From Ulva prolifera (Eukaryota; Chlorophyta; Ulvophyceae; Ulvales; Ulvaceae), in the NCBI GenBank assembly GCA_023078555.1, contig CM041199.1, positions 10,899,943-10,963,942 of the forward strand: a DNA stretch of 64,000 nucleotides, written 5' to 3'. Shown here one piece after another: positions 12,720-22,640 of this stretch (positions are counted from its first letter, which is position 1; the number at the start of each line of letters is the position of its first letter). The notes beneath the pieces were generated by a model that did no database searches, was not told the DNA's origin, and saw nothing but the letters and a program-made list of their open reading frames with translations. A program made the translations under genes and the position numbers.

Positions 12720-12721
12720 TG
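12720..12721. other. Target-site duplication TG, left copy
   Basis: Satellite reads GGTTG up to 12721 and the inserted element starts at 12722. The uninterrupted monomer reads GGTTGTAGCC, so only one TG is expected, and a second copy lies beyond the right end. Two bases is short, so microhomology is an alternative to a true target duplication. Confidence 0.55.
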
Positions 12722-12775
12722 CACAGGTTCTACGCCACACTTGCACACCCAGGTGCGCCACTGGACTGGGTGCGC
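12722..12775 (+). repeat. Left terminal inverted repeat of the insertion
   Basis: The left end reads CACAGG, then ACG at positions 11-13, TGCACACCCA at 21-30 and TGGGTGCGC at 46-54 from the terminus. The reverse complement of the right end has the same four blocks at positions 1-6, 11-13, 21-30 and 44-52. The first three are in perfect register and the last is shifted by 2 bp. The stretches between blocks are largely unmatched. This spaced-block pattern suggests short protein-binding sites at fixed distances from the cut site, which is an inference. Confidence 0.7.
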
Positions 12776-15321
12776 GATCTTGGGGTGAGCCGAATCGTAA
12801 GTCCTTGGGAAATGCGAGATTTGATGATCTCAAGGTATCATTGTGCTCTAGAGTCAGTTTAACATACGTTGGTGGGCTTGGAACCCCTGTGATAGCTAGG
12901 GGATGCATCTAATGGCCACCCATCACCTTTTCTGCCCACCTGGTGGGTGCTCCATGTCCAAAGGTGCGCCGACAGTGGGTGAGCTGGTCTGGCGAAGTCA
13001 CTGCAACCGGGTCTGCGGCAGGCCTAATCGTGTTGGAATGCAAAATCACAGTACCAGAGTTGCTGTACAGCTGTTGGAATGTGGAGCTGGGTTCCTGGAG
13101 CGTGGGTCACTACGAACAGCTCACCCAAAGGGTGTGCCATGGTTCTGAGTGAGGTGTGCTTTGTGGGAACCTGGCCGATGAAAGGCCCATCGCCATGGGG
13201 ATTCGCAGAGCATGGCATGTTACACCATCTCATCAAGTGGAGGAAGACTGTTCGGCTCAGTCTGCTGGTTGGATACTGTGTACTATGTGAAGGTTGTGGA
13301 TGAGCCTGTTCAAGTCAACACTGAGGCGGGCTCAGCACCCGCTGCACATGCCAATGTGAATTTAGTTGGCTTAAATCAGCTGGGATGTGTCCGTGAATGG
13401 TGAATGGAGATTGCACGTGGTGTCCATGCCGTGTGACTGAAGTACGAGCCAACTGCGCCATACACCAGATCAGATATCCGTGCATTCACATAAATCTGTC
13501 ACCATTGAAGAGCATGCTGTAATCCGTGGTCGATTGTCCGCAAGGTCTGTCCTAGCAAAGGCCACACATGTACAGAGCCATCGACAGCCCGTTCAATGGT
13601 GTTGCAGGCGTGCAAAATTCCGTCATGTCATATCCAACGGTCTACACAAAGTGCAGCATCCTTGAATGCGGCGCATTGCAATGGCGCGCGATGGTGTTCA
13701 TGCTTTCAGACGTCGCCGAGGTACGAACAACTGTAGATCAGTGCATCGTTGCCACTCCGCCACACATGGTTGAACATCAGAAGACCCGTGCAGCTGACAG
13801 CTATCCCACGTACGCCAGTGCAAGACATGTTATACTGGTGCAATTACATGTCGAAGCGATTGCATGGACAGATAACGGCCAGGACACAGCATTCGCGTGT
13901 AGTACTTGCGGTAGCGTCGCCTGCAGGCAGCCGTCGCTACGAAACATGATTACTTTCTGAAGTGGATATTTACCTTTGGCGCGTTAGGGAGGCTTGTGAT
14001 GCTGCGTCGATCAGCTCTTGCATGTCGCCGTGTCAGTTGCAGCTCCCCGTTGCAGTATAACTAGGTGATCTGCATTCACCGATGGCGTAGATCGTTTCGC
14101 AAGTATGTATTACTTTATCCTCCATGGTATAATATCTTTTATGTCTGTACACTGTGCTGTCACGCAAATTTCACGAGCACTCGTTGTTGATCAAGCCCCT
14201 CGAGCAGGCCCCGAGCCCGGCGAAGACAAGGGCGAGCTTGTGTTCGCGTGAGTGACGTTGATTAGACTCTTTCTGTTCCATGGATTGTCTTGAAATGGTG
14301 CATACCTCGAAGCGTTTGCCTGATGTCAAGAGCTGTGCGTGCGTGCAGGTGCACTTGCTACACCTCTCCAACTTGAGACACAGATCCGATGTCGACAGTC
14401 AATGTGTATTTTTCAACTTCAATCAGAGACCTTTGTTGAGCAGAGGTTCGTTCTGAGACTGTCAAGCTAGCAATTGACTTTTCGTTGCAGCTTTAGCACA
14501 AACGGTCGGTCACATGATTATGATACATTTGCTGTAAATGGTCACAACGCCTGGCTGTTGTAGCTGATGTCCTGACACGGATGGCTGCCAGCTCTGGACG
14601 TCTCAGGAATACTTGCTCATGTAGGTCTACAACCAGCACACAGATTGCAACATACAGAGATTGAGGCATCGACAATCAGTACAGCCACAATGAGGACATG
14701 CAGCATATATCTGCTGACCGAACTGGCCTGATGGTCCAAATGGTTCGCTGCTGCCCCGATAGCTTGCTGATGTGTTCAGTCGATCGATAGACTCATTTCA
14801 TACTAAGATGCTTTGAATATGAAAAAACTGATCGCATGCAGGATGGCAATGGCCAAAGCTTTGGATACCTGACAAGACCGATGCAGTAAGCCTAGCATGG
14901 CAGGTGTGCATACACTGTCTTGCATCTCTGAATGCCACCTTGCACCTTCATTATTTTCTTTCCGTGAATTTTTACCCCGTAGATGCCTTGGTCTGTGCAA
15001 CAAGGCGTCATATCATCTCTGGTATGCAGGAGCAGACTTGGCGAAGGAGCAGACCTCCACTCGATAAGGCCACGTTCAATTGTGCAGTGAGCAAGTATAT
15101 ACCAGCTAGTGTCGATTTGATGGTGAATGTTGAGTGTATTTAATGTATGGTAGTAAGCAATTTGAGCAAGACTGAGCAGTGCATGGTGGGAGCGACTTGA
15201 GGTGGTTCAAGGACCACCGTAGATTGGCGCCAGCGATGATAGGAATGTACCAAACACGTATTACAATGCTGTACCTGATTATGAAGCATCTATTTGATGA
15301 TTTGCGTGTTCAGGCAATTCA
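12776..15321. other. Element interior, left part; no gene recognised
   Basis: About 2.5 kb of mixed-composition DNA unrelated to the satellite. The longest open frame (13568-13960, plus strand, about 130 codons) shows no motif I recognise and has no equally open neighbour. I do not regard it as a gene. The first 400 bp carry repeated CACCCA/TGGGTG hexamers (12746, 12767, 12944, 12976, 13122) and a short palindrome, CCCACC-T-GGTGGG, at 12935-12947. None of these hexamers was found from about 13130 to 15320. An AT-richer patch lies near 14101-14160. I saw no tRNA-like fold, microsatellite or long internal repeat. Confidence 0.6.
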
Positions 15322-15439
15322 GCGCACCCAGCATGCTCACGCATACATGTGTCGCGCACTCGATGGCGCACTCTAGTGGGTGAGCCTTGGTTTCACAGGC
15401 GCACAAACGCGAGTGGGTGCGCAGACGCAGAGTGCGCCA
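15322..15439. repeat. Internal cluster of terminus-like motifs in the element
   Basis: Positions 15322-15351 read like the right end of the element (16491-16520) in the same orientation: GCGCACCCA, one change, CATGCTCAC, one change, CAT, then TGTG after three changes. About 40 bp later, 15394-15422 contains CACAGG followed by TGGGTGCGC, the outer and inner blocks of the left end, although 25 bp closer together than at the true end. Perfect 11-bp inverted arms, TGGCGCACTCT and AGAGTGCGCCA, at 15364-15374 and 15429-15439 enclose the left-like part. The right-end-then-left-end order could mean that the insertion is a fusion of two related elements (about 12722-15352 and 15394-16542), or that internal binding-site repeats exist. 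Confidence 0.45.
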
Positions 15440-16490
15440 ACTAGAAGACGTGCGATATGGCACACAATCAAGGCTAATTGCCCGCTATCATATTGCATAA
15501 GTGATCCTGGGCAAAACTGTGTCCAGCGACATCGAATTGATGAATATCGATCGGTGTGCAGTGGCCCGCGAATCGTAACGCACGGAGGCTTCCACATTGT
15601 CATCGTGCAACTGGTACTATGCACTTATCATATGAAAGAGTACTTGCATTCAGCGAGATTGTGTTGAGCGGGGCGTTCGCGCGGGCTGCAACCTCACATT
15701 CATGCTTGCAGTGCGCTTTGCTTTACTGGCAACGCCACGTAACCAGAAGCTTTTGGCACACCATTTCGCGGCTGATATAATCAGATCTCACCATCGTGAA
15801 AACACTGTGGACATGATCGTGGCTTTGCCACGGATGACAGCAGACAGCTTGGGCATTTTCGCAACAGCACGAACACACACGACACCTGGCATGTCCTGAT
15901 TTGGCTGGAGTCGGCACTCGTATACATACCAAAGAGCTTTCTGTTATTCCTGACGTAGACTTCTCGCGCGCACGGAACCTATAGTGGATCTCTCCAACAT
16001 ACAGAGCATACGATGGCCGCGCATGTATCTGTCTCACTGCAAGCGAACCAGTCACAGGATGGCATGCAGCAGCAGACTAACATAACTAGAGTTCACCAAT
16101 TGGCTTAAGCCATACACTTTAGCCTTTTCCGGCCTTGGATCTGGATTGTACTATCAATTCGTGCTGCGTTGCCGCGGAGCCATGGCATCACGGAGCGGAC
16201 ACGAGAGAGCCGGATCATGGCAGACCGTGCCGCAAACCAGTCATGTGTACAAACTAAGTAACTAAGAACATTATTGTACGGTCTGTGCACAATGCTATGT
16301 CTCCTGCGTGCCATGTCACCGTTCGCTGCGTCGCGTCCGAGCCACTATCATGAAGCCACGGGAGGCCAAGTGCTCCAGCGATCACCTTCGGAATGCTTCC
16401 TTGATCCATTAAATGTACATATCTACTACTGTGGGCCTTCACGAGCCAAATTGAAGCTGTTTCAGCACATTTAATATTTCAGTGCAGCTT
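15440..16490. other. Element interior, right part; no gene recognised
   Basis: About 1 kb of unique-looking DNA between the internal motif cluster and the right TIR. The longest open frame is on the minus strand (15723-16055, about 110 codons). It is cysteine-rich in places but has no spacing I can assign to a known zinc-binding domain, so I do not call it a gene. No CACCCA/TGGGTG hexamers were found here until the right TIR. Confidence 0.55.
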
Positions 16491-16542
16491 GCGCACCCAA
16501 CATGCTCACCCATGGGTGTGCATGCTGGTCGTCTGCCCTGTG
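16491..16542 (-). repeat. Right terminal inverted repeat of the insertion
   Basis: Read from the outer edge inward on the minus strand, this end matches the left end at CACAGG, ACG, TGCACACCCA and TGGGTGCGC. It contains a perfect 12-bp palindrome, CACCCATGGGTG, at 16507-16518, which the left end lacks. The outer edge is fixed by the return of satellite sequence (TGTAGCCACGC) at 16543. Confidence 0.7.
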
Positions 16543-16544
16543 TG
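16543..16544. other. Target-site duplication TG, right copy
   Basis: TG follows the terminal CCTGTG of the element and precedes TAGCCACGC of the interrupted monomer. Counting this TG only once gives an exact 167-bp monomer across the insertion. Confidence 0.55.
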
Positions 16545-17027
16545 TAGCCACGCAACCCCCCGCGCATCAAAAGGTACGTCGCCATCAACATTCCAAGATG
16601 TTGGGGGGTATGGGATGTCCATCATTCATTGCGTATTTTCTGCAGACACCATGGAGTGGTGTGGTGCAAAAGTGCACATTTTCCACCAACCCATGTGAAT
16701 GGACTTGGTTGTACCCACGCACCCCCTGCGCATCAAAAGGTACGTCGCCATCAACATTCCAAGATGTTGGGGGGTATGGGATGTCCATCATTCATTGCGT
16801 ATTTTCTGCAGACACCATGGAGTGGTGTGGTGTAAAAGTGCACACTTTCCACCAACCCATGTGAATGGACTTGGTTGTAGCCACGCAACCCCCCGCGCAT
16901 CAAAAGGTACGTCCCCATGAACATTCAAAGATGTTGGGGGGTATGGGATGTCCATCATCCATTGCGTATTTTCTGCAGACACCATGGAGTGGTGTGGTGC
17001 AAAAGCGCACACTTTCCACCAACCCAT

Positions 17028-17193
17028 GTGAATGGACTTGGTTGTAGCCACGCAACCCCCCGCGCATCAAAAGGTACGTCGCCATGAACATTCCAAGATG
17101 TTGGGGGGTATGGGATGATTATCGTTCATTGCATATTTGCTGCTAACTTCCAGGAGTGGCGTGGAACAAAAGTGCACACTTTTCACCAACCAT
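17028..17193 (+). repeat. Chimeric monomer B/C
   Basis: The first two thirds are B (GGGATGATTATCG, GCATATTTGCTGC), then the unit switches to C-type TAACTTCCAGG and GTGGAAC. It leads into an A unit although no complete C unit is present. This is what an unequal exchange or conversion tract inside a monomer would leave. Confidence 0.8.
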
Positions 17194-17925
17194 GTGAATG
17201 GACTTGGTTGTAGCCACGCAACCCCCCGCGCATCAAAAGGTACGTCGCCATCAACATTCCAAGATGTTGGGGGGTATGGGATGTCCATCATTCATTGCGT
17301 ATTTTCTGCAGACACCATGGAGTGGTGTGGTGCAAAAGTGCACACTTTCCACCAACCCATGTGAATGGACTTGGTTGTAGCCACGCAACCCCCCGCGCAT
17401 CAAAAGGTACGTCGCCATCAACATTCCAAGATGTTGGGGGGTATGGGATGTCCATCATCAATTGCGTATTTTCTGCAGACACCATGGAGTGGTGTGGTGC
17501 AAAAGTGCACACTTTCCACCAACCCATGTGAATGGACTTGGTTGTAGCCACGCAACCCCCCGCGCATCAAAAGGTACGTCGCCATGAACATTCCAAGATG
17601 TTGGGGGGTATGGGATGATTATCGTTCATTGCATATTTGCTGCTGACTCCCAGGAGTGGCGTGGGGCAAAAGTGCACACTTTTCACCAACCATGTGAATG
17701 GACTTGGTTGTAGCCACGCAACCCCCCGCGCATGAAAAGGTACGTCGCCATGAACATTCCAAGATGTTGGGGGGTATGGGATGATTATCATTCATTGCAT
17801 ATTTGCTGGTGACTCCCAGGAGTGGCGTGGGGCAAAAGTGCACACTTTTCACCAACCATGTGAATGGATTTGGCTATAGACAAGCATACCCCCGCGCACC
17901 ATAGGGAAGTTGCCAGAAACATCCT

Positions 17926-20247
17926 TTGATTCTGAAAGATCTAGGACGTCAAGTATGCATTGCACAGTTGTTGCTAACTCCTAGGAGTGGCGTGGAACAA
18001 AAGTGCACACTTTTCACCAACCATGTGAATGGACTTGGTTGTAGCCACGCAACCCCCCGCGCAGCAAAAGGTACGTCGCCATCAACATTCCAAGCTTTTG
18101 GGGGGTATGGGATGTCCATCATTCATTGCGTATTTTCTGCAGACACCATGGCGTGGTGTGGTGCAAAAGTGCACACTTTCCACCAACCCATGTGAATGGA
18201 CTTGGTTGTAGCCACGCAACCCCCCGCGCATCAAAAGGTACGTCGCCATGAACATTCCAAGATGTTGGGGGGTATGGGATGATTATCATTCATTGCATAT
18301 TTGCTGCTGACTCCCAGGAGTGGCGTGGGGCAAAAGTGCACACTTTTCACCAACCATGTGAATGGACTTGGCTATAGACAAGCATACCCCCGCGCACCAT
18401 AGGGAAGTTGCCAGAAACATCCTTTGATTCTGAAAGATCTAGGACGTCAAGTATGCATTTCACAGTTGTTGCTAACTTCCAGGAGTGGCGTGGAACAAAA
18501 GTGCACACTTTTCACCAACCATGTGAATGGACTTGGTTGTAGCCACGCAACCCCCCGCGCAGCAAAAGGTACGTCGCCATCAACATTCCAAGATGTTGGG
18601 GGGTATGGGATGATTATCATTCATTGCATATTTGCTGCTGACTCCCAGGAGTGGCGTGGGGCAAAAGTGCACACTTTTCACCAACCATGTGAATGGACTT
18701 GGCTATAGACAAGCATACCCCCGCGCACCATAGGGAAGTTGCCAGAAACATCCTTTGATTCTGAAAGATCTAGGACGTCAAGTATGCATTGCACAGTTGT
18801 TGCTAACTCCTAGGAGTGGCGTGGAACAAAAGTGCACATTTTCCACCAACCCATGTGAATGGACTTGGTTGTAGCCACGCAACCCCCCGCGCATGAAAAG
18901 GTACGTCGCCATGAACATTCCAAGATGTTGGGGGATATGGGATGATTATCATTCATTGCATATTTGCTGCTGACTCCCAGGAGTGGCGTGGGGCAAAAGT
19001 GCACACTTTTCACCAACCATGTGAATGGACTTGGCTATAGACAAGCATACCCCCGCGCACCATAGGGAAGTTGCCAGAAACATCCTTTGATTCTGAAAGA
19101 TCTAGGACGTCAAGTATGCATTGCACAGTTGTTGCTAACTCCTAGGAGTGGCGTGGAACAAAAGTGCACACTTTTCACCAACCATGTGAATGGACTTGGT
19201 TGTAGCCACGCAACCCCCCGCGCAGCAAAAGGTACGTCGCCATCAACATTCCAAGCTTTTGGGGGGTATGGGATGTCCATCATTCATTGCGTATTTTCTG
19301 CAGACACCATGGCGTGGTGTGGTGCAAAAGTGCACACTTTCCACCAACCCATGTGAATGGACTTGGTTGTAGCCACGCAACCCCCCGCGCATCAAAAGGT
19401 ACGTCGCCATGAACATTCCAAGATGTTGGGGGGTATGGGATGATTATCATTCATTGCATATTTGCTGCTGACTCCCAGGAGTGGCGTGGGGCAAAAGTGC
19501 ACACTTTTCACCAACCATGTGAATGGACTTGGCTATAGACAAGCATACCCCCGCGCACCATAGGGAAGTTGCCAGAAACATCCTTTGATTCTGAAAGATC
19601 TAGGACGTCAAGTATGCATTTCACAGTTGTTGCTAACTTCCAGGAGTGGCGTGGAACAAAAGTGCACACTTTTCACCAACCATGTGAATGGACTTGGTTG
19701 TAGCCACGCAACCCCCCGCGCAGCAAAAGGTACGTCGCCATCAACATTCCAAGATGTTGGGGGGTATGGGATGATTATCATTCATTGCATATTTGCTGCT
19801 GACTCCCAGGAGTGGCGTGGGGCAAAAGTGCACACTTTTCACCAACCATGTGAATGGACTTGGCTATAGACAAGCATACCCCCGCGCACCATAGGGAAGT
19901 TGCCAGAAACATCCTTTGATTCTGAAAGATCTAGGACGTCAAGTATGCATTGCACAGTTGTTGCTAACTCCTAGGAGTGGCGTGGAACAAAAGTGCACAT
20001 TTTCCACCAACCCATGTGAATGGACTTGGTTGTAGCCACGCAACCCCCCGCGCATGAAAAGGTACGTCGCCATGAACATTCCAAGATGTTGGGGGATATG
20101 GGATGATTATCATTCATTGCATATTTGCTGCTGACTCCCAGGAGTGGCGTGGGGCAAAAGTGCACACTTTTCACCAACCATGTGAATGGACTTGGCTATA
20201 GACAAGCATACCCCCGCGCACCATAGGGAAGTTGCCAGAAACATCCT
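17926..20247 (+). repeat. 1161-bp HOR (7-mer), two adjacent copies; relative at 38712-39872
   Basis: C-unit spacings 498, 331 and 332 repeat exactly: 17926-19086 and 19087-20247. Both copies share CAAGCTTTTGG (18091 and 19252), GGGGGATATGG (18930 and 20091) and a C unit whose tail is A-like. A single copy at 38712-39872 has the same plan but CAAGATTTTGG. So the local tandem duplication is younger than its split from the distant copy. The preceding B pair (CGTTCATTG, GCTGGTGAC, GGATTTGGC) is also shared with about 38353-38711. Confidence 0.87.
18689..18854 (+). repeat. Chimeric monomer C/A
   Basis: A C body, including CTATAGAC and GATTCTGAAAG, ends in the A-type tail GTGCACATTTTCCACC and ACCAACCCAT. 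The same junction recurs in the duplicated copies near 19850-20015 and 39475-39640. It was therefore made once and then amplified. Confidence 0.8.
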
Positions 20248-20513
20248 TTGATTCTGAAAGATCTAGGACGTCAAGTATGCATTTCACAGTTGTTGCTAAC
20301 TTCCAGGAGTGGCGTGGAACAAAAGTGCACACTTTTCACCAACCATGTGAATGGACTTGGTTGTAGCCACGCAACCCCCCGCGCAGCAAAAGGTACGTCG
20401 CCATCAACATTCCAAGATGTTGGGGGGTATGGGATGTCCATCATTCATTGCGTATTTTCTGCAGACACCATGGAGTGGTGTAATGCAAAAGTGCACACTT
20501 TCCACCAACCCAT

Positions 20514-21011
20514 GTGAACGGACTTGGTTGCAGCCACGCAACCCCCCGCACATCAAAGGTACGATGACATGAACATTCCAAGATGTTGGGGGGTATGGGA
20601 TGTCCATCATTCATTGCGTATTTTCTGCAGACACCATGGAGTGGTGTAATGCAAAAGTGCACACTTTCCACCAACCCATGTGAACGGACTTGGTTGCAGC
20701 CACGCAACCCCCCGCACATCAAAGGTACGACTACATGAACATTCCAAGATGTTGGGGGGTATGGGATGTCCATCATTCATTGCGTATTTTCTGCAGACAC
20801 CATGGAGTGGTGTAATGCAAAAGTGCACACTTTCCACCAACCCATGTGAACGGACTTGGTTGCAGCCACGCAACCCCCCGCACATCAAAGGTACGACTAC
20901 ATGAACATTCCAAGATGTTGGGGGGCATGGGATGTCCATCATTCATTGCGTATTTTCTGCAGACACCATGGAGTGGTGTGGTGCAAAAGTGCACACTTTC
21001 CACCAACCCAT
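20514..21011 (+). repeat. Type D monomers, representative run of three (166 bp each)
   Basis: D units start at 20514, 20680 and 20846. They derive from A but read GTGAACGG, TTGCAGCC, CCCCGCACATC, AAAGGTACG (one A fewer) and GATGACATG or GACTACATG, and they tend to follow a unit ending in GTGTAATGC. Other runs of two or three D units lie near 27334-27831, 31326-31823, 34156-34653, 40139-40470, 45465-45961, 50289-50786 and 54781-55278. Single D units lie near 24668, 27001, 30993, 33823, 38148, 45132, 49457, 50123 and 54448. None was seen in the left arm or after 55.3 kb, although GTGTAATGC alone recurs at 57.2-63.9 kb. Confidence 0.88.
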
Positions 21012-21177
21012 GTGAATGGACTTGGTTGTAGCCACGCAACCCCCCGCGCATCAAAAGGTACGTCGACATGAACATTCAAAGATGTTGGGGGGTATGGGAT
21101 GTCCATCATTCATTGCATATTTGCTGCTGACTCCCAGGAGTGGCGTGGGGCAAAAGTGCACACTTTTCACCAACCAT
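21012..21177 (+). repeat. Chimeric monomer A/B
   Basis: A-type GTCGACATG, CAAAGATG and GGGATGTCCATC are joined to B-type GCATATTTGCTGC and CTCCCAGG. It stands where a B unit would normally precede the C unit at 21244. Mirror-image B/A tails occur near 4000-4050 and 6331-6380 (GGGGC followed by CACTTTCC). Confidence 0.8.
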
Positions 21178-21678
21178 GTGAATGGACTTGGCTATAGACA
21201 AGCATACCCCCGCGCACCATAGGGAAGTTGCCAGAAACATCCTTTGATTCTGAAAGATCTAGGACGTCAAGTATGCATTTCACAGTTGTTGCTAACTTCC
21301 AGGAGTGGCGTGGAACAAAAGTGCACACTTTTCACCAACCATGTGAATGGACTTGGTTGTAGCCACGCAACCCCCCGCGCAGCAAAAGGTACGTCGCCAT
21401 CAACATTCCAAGATGTTGGGGGGTATGGGATGATTATCATTCATTGCATATTTGCTGCTGACTCCCAGGAGTGGCGTGGGGCAAAAGTGCACACTTTTCA
21501 CCAACCATGTGAATGGACTTGGCTATAGACAAGCATACCCCCGCGCACCATAGGGAAGTTGCCAGAAACATCCTTTGATTCTGAAAGATCTAGGACGTCA
21601 AGTATGCATTTCACAGTTGTTGCTAACTTCCAGGAGTGGCGTGGAACAAAAGTGCACACTTTCCACCAACCCATGTGA

Positions 21679-22640
21679 ATGGACTTGGTTGTAGCCACGC
21701 AACCCCCCGCGCAGCAAAAGGTACGTTGCCATCAACATTCCAAGATGTTGGGGGGTATGGGATGTCCATCATTCATTGCGTATTTTCTGCAGACACCATG
21801 GCGTGGTGTGGTGCAAAAGTGTACACTTTCCACCAACGCATGTGAATGGACTTGGTTGTACCCACGCACCCCCTGCGCATCAAAAGGTACGTCGCCATCA
21901 ACATTCCAAGATGTTGGAGGGTATGGGATGTCCATCATCCATTGCGTATTTTCTGCAGACACTATGGAGTGGTGTGGTGCAAAAATGCACACTTTCCACC
22001 AACCCATGTGAATGGACTTGGTTGTAGCCACGCAACCCCCCGCGCATCAAAAGGTACGTCGCCATGAACATTCCAAGATGTTGGGGGGTATGGGATGATT
22101 ATCATTCATTGCATATTTGCTGCTGACTCCCAGGAGTGGCGTGGGGCAAATGTGCACACTTTTCACCAACCATGTGAATGGACTTGGCTATAGACAAGCA
22201 TACCCCCGCGCACCATAGGGAAGTTGCCAGAAACATCCTTTGATTCTGAAAGATCTAGGACGTCAAGTATGCATTGCACAGTTGTTGCTAACTCCCAGGA
22301 GTGGCGTGGAACAAAAGTGCACACTTTTCACCAACCATGTGAATGGACTTGGTTGTAGCCACGCAACCCCCCGCGCAGCAAAAGGAACGTCGCCATCAAC
22401 ATTCCAAGATTTTGGGGGGTATGGGATGTCCATCATTCATTGCGTATTTTCTGCAGACACCATGGCGTGGTGTGGTGCAAAAGTGCACACTTTCCACCAA
22501 CCCATGTGAATGGACTTGGTTGTAGCCATGCAACCCCCCGCGCAGCAAAAGGTACGTTGCCATCAACATTCCAAGATGTTGGGGGGTATGGGATGTCCAT
22601 CATTCATTGCGTATTTTCTGCAGACACCATGGAGTGGTGT
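21679..22640 (+). repeat. Block shared with 42308-43269 (offset 20629)
   Basis: Both blocks carry CAACGCATGTG, the ACCCACG unit, GGAGGG with CATCATCC, a B unit with GGCAAATGTG, and the C unit at 22240/42869 followed by AAAGGAACGTCG. This block lies outside the main super-unit pair, so duplication at about 18-20 kb distance is not limited to it. Confidence 0.75.

Larger units (their letters stand above)
1..12721. repeat. Satellite array, left arm (about 76 monomers of 165-167 bp)
   Basis: This is a continuous head-to-tail array. The landmark GTGAATGGACTTGG recurs every 165-167 bp, all in one orientation, with no non-satellite DNA. Type A, B and C monomers are present; D monomers (GTGAACGG with TTGCAGCC) were not seen here. 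C units (marked by GATTCTGAAAGATCTAGG) have their TTGATTCTG at 288, 953, 1951, 3449, 5449, 5780, 7780, 8111, 8442, 8940, 9771 and 10769. Spacings are therefore 665, 998, 1498, 2000, 331, 2000, 331, 331, 498, 831 and 998 bp, which equal 4, 6, 9, 12, 2, 12, 2, 2, 3, 5 and 6 monomers. The last C is followed by about 11 A-type units up to the inserted element. The array continues off the left edge. Open frames of 60-110 codons recur throughout, but they are by-products of the repeat: the period is not a multiple of three, so no frame persists. A eukaryotic heterochromatic satellite is the only reading I consider likely. Confidence 0.98.
12722..16542. mobile_element. DNA-transposon-like insertion, no transposase seen (3,821 bp)
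   Basis: This is non-satellite DNA set cleanly inside one A monomer. It begins CACAGG and ends CCTGTG. The two ends can be paired over about 52 bp as imperfect TIRs: 21 of the first 30 positions match in register, including TGCACACCCA at positions 21-30 of both ends. A TG dinucleotide lies immediately outside each end, consistent with a 2-bp target duplication. Joining 12705-12721 to 16545-16694 gives exactly 167 bp of A monomer. No open frame exceeds about 130 codons and none resembles a transposase, so the element looks non-autonomous, unless its genes are split by introns or decayed. The CAC start and short target repeat recall CACTA/EnSpm-like superfamilies. However, CACAGG is not their usual terminus and the usual target repeat there is 3 bp, so I leave the family open. 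No second copy occurs in the window. Confidence 0.75.

Noticed and set aside
1-12721. CRISPR array
   Set aside because: The repeats are 165-167 bp and directly contiguous. There are no short repeats alternating with unique spacers and no cas-like genes.
13568-13960. Possible 130-codon gene inside the insertion
   Set aside because: No recognisable domain, no consistent composition and no supporting neighbour. A frame of this length is not unusual by chance in 3.8 kb read six ways.
15723-16055. Possible 110-codon minus-strand gene with several cysteines
   Set aside because: The cysteine spacing fits no zinc-finger pattern I can name, and it lies alone in non-coding-looking DNA.
12722-16542. 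Helitron
   Set aside because: The element starts CACAGG and ends CCTGTG with pairable ends and a repeated TG. Helitrons begin TC, end CTRR, have no inverted ends and insert between A and T.
12722-16542. LTR retrotransposon or solo LTR
   Set aside because: No long direct repeat is present at the ends, no TG...CA boundary with a 4-6 bp target repeat fits, and no polyprotein-like frame exists.
12721-16543. Junction between two unrelated arrays or contigs
   Set aside because: Both flanks are the same satellite in the same orientation and exact phase, and they combine into one 167-bp unit.
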